5,834 nucleotides of DNA from the NCBI GenBank assembly GCA_012798055.1, contig JAAZOA010000326.1, forward strand, positions 1 through 5,834, given 5' to 3'. This stretch comes from Syntrophomonadaceae bacterium. GTDB taxonomy: Bacteria; Bacillota; Syntrophomonadia; Syntrophomonadales; Syntrophomonadaceae. The position numbers and the translations under genes are program-made. Shown in pieces: positions 5,337-5,834 of this stretch (its first letter is position 1; every line of letters starts with the position of its first letter). The notes beneath the pieces are model-generated. The model saw nothing but the letters and a program-made list of their open reading frames with translations. It was not told where the DNA came from and did not search any database.

Positions 5337-5834
5337 TCACTCCTCGGGGAGAGTCTTTAGGGCCCTTGCGGCCGCATCCAGGTTGTTAAACAGGCGTATT
5401 GGGATCTTTATGCTTGAACCACCCTGCTGGGCGACCATAAGTTCCATAAGAAATGCCAATTTAATAGGAGGAAGAAGCTTCAAAATCTTCAGCTGGCCGT
5501 TTGCCAAAGCCTGGAGCTTGTTCTCTATTTGCAGGTCCTGGCGGCTATCCTTGTATACCTGCTGAACCTGGCCCCGCCGCTCCCGGAGCCCAGCTACGAA
5601 CTCTTCGGCAGTGTAGATGGGGCAGCGGTCCATTTCATAGACCAAGGCTGCCTGTTCCAAACCAGCCAGATTATCAGGGCCAAATTCACTTACCAGGGCT
5701 TGATAATCGGAGGGCCGGAAGGCGTAGTAATCCCCGTTCAGCTGGTCCAGGGCCTTCATGGCATCCAGGTACCCAAGCTGCCGGTTGCGCCGCATCACCT
5801 CGGGGCTCAGGTCCAATATCCCCCCCAGGTTAAG
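5337..5834 (-). CDS. Unrecognised soluble protein, 5' end outside the window
   Basis: The frame is open to the right edge, so the start is probably beyond it. The TTG at 5816 is a possible start, since a G-run precedes it closely, but is not convincing. About 165 residues are visible. There is no membrane helix or signal. The sequence is mostly charged and helical: LGYLDAMKALDQLNGDYYAF, then RRGQVQQVYKDSRQDLQIE, then a more hydrophobic helix (LKILKLLPPIKLAFLMELMV), and an end with IRLFNNLDAAARALKTLPEE. I do not recognise the family. The stop is 84 bases before the oxidoreductase start on the same strand with no clear terminator between them, so the two are probably one transcription unit whose promoter lies outside the window. 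Confidence 0.8.
   Translation of the reverse strand, partial: LNLGGILDLSPEVMRRNRQLGYLDAMKALDQLNGDYYAFRPSDYQALVSEFGPDNLAGLEQAALVYEMDRCPIYTAEEFVAGLRERRGQVQQVYKDSRQDLQIENKLQALANGQLKILKLLPPIKLAFLMELMVAQQGGSSIKIPIRLFNNLDAAARALKTLPEE

Overview
The window looks like chromosomal DNA of an anaerobic or microaerophilic Gram-positive bacterium, most likely of the class Clostridia (a Syntrophomonas-, Desulfotomaculum- or Pelotomaculum-like lineage). The reasons are strong AGGAGG-type ribosome binding sites, sigma-A-type promoter boxes, a two-iron superoxide reductase, a CoA-disulfide-reductase/NADH-oxidase-like flavoprotein and a tandem universal stress protein. The lineage is inferred from gene content; no marker gene is present. 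I see no tRNA, rRNA, insertion sequence, CRISPR array or phage gene.

Layout. (1) Bases 1-774 (+) hold the 3' part of a DUF4349-type membrane-anchored coiled-coil protein. It is followed by a tiny, previously easy-to-miss membrane-protein ORF (945-1025) and a strong intrinsic terminator (1073-1101). (2) Bases 1102-1234 are an AT-richer spacer with no convincing gene. (3) Bases 1235-1876 (-) encode an unrecognised multi-pass membrane protein with a Pro/Ala-rich tail. (4) Bases 1877-2061 are a divergent control region, with a TATAAT box on each strand and a perfect 18-bp inverted repeat. (5) Bases 2062-3906 (+) form a likely stress operon: desulfoferrodoxin (superoxide reductase), a conserved protein of unknown function, and a two-domain universal stress protein. 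(6) Bases 3912-5834 (-) carry a convergent pair: a FAD/NAD(P)H disulfide oxidoreductase and, upstream of it, an unrecognised protein that runs off the right edge.

How the genes may work together. The superoxide reductase reduces superoxide to peroxide without releasing oxygen, and needs an electron donor. The neighbouring pyridine-nucleotide flavoprotein belongs to a family that reduces CoA disulfide, oxygen, peroxide or polysulfide. Together with the universal stress protein, this suggests a small island for coping with oxygen or redox stress. The link between the two convergent units is inference from proximity only. No dramatic new system is evident. The items most worth a second look are the unknown protein inside the superoxide reductase operon, the 18-bp palindrome, and the small membrane ORF, which lies in a longer frame interrupted by a single TAG.
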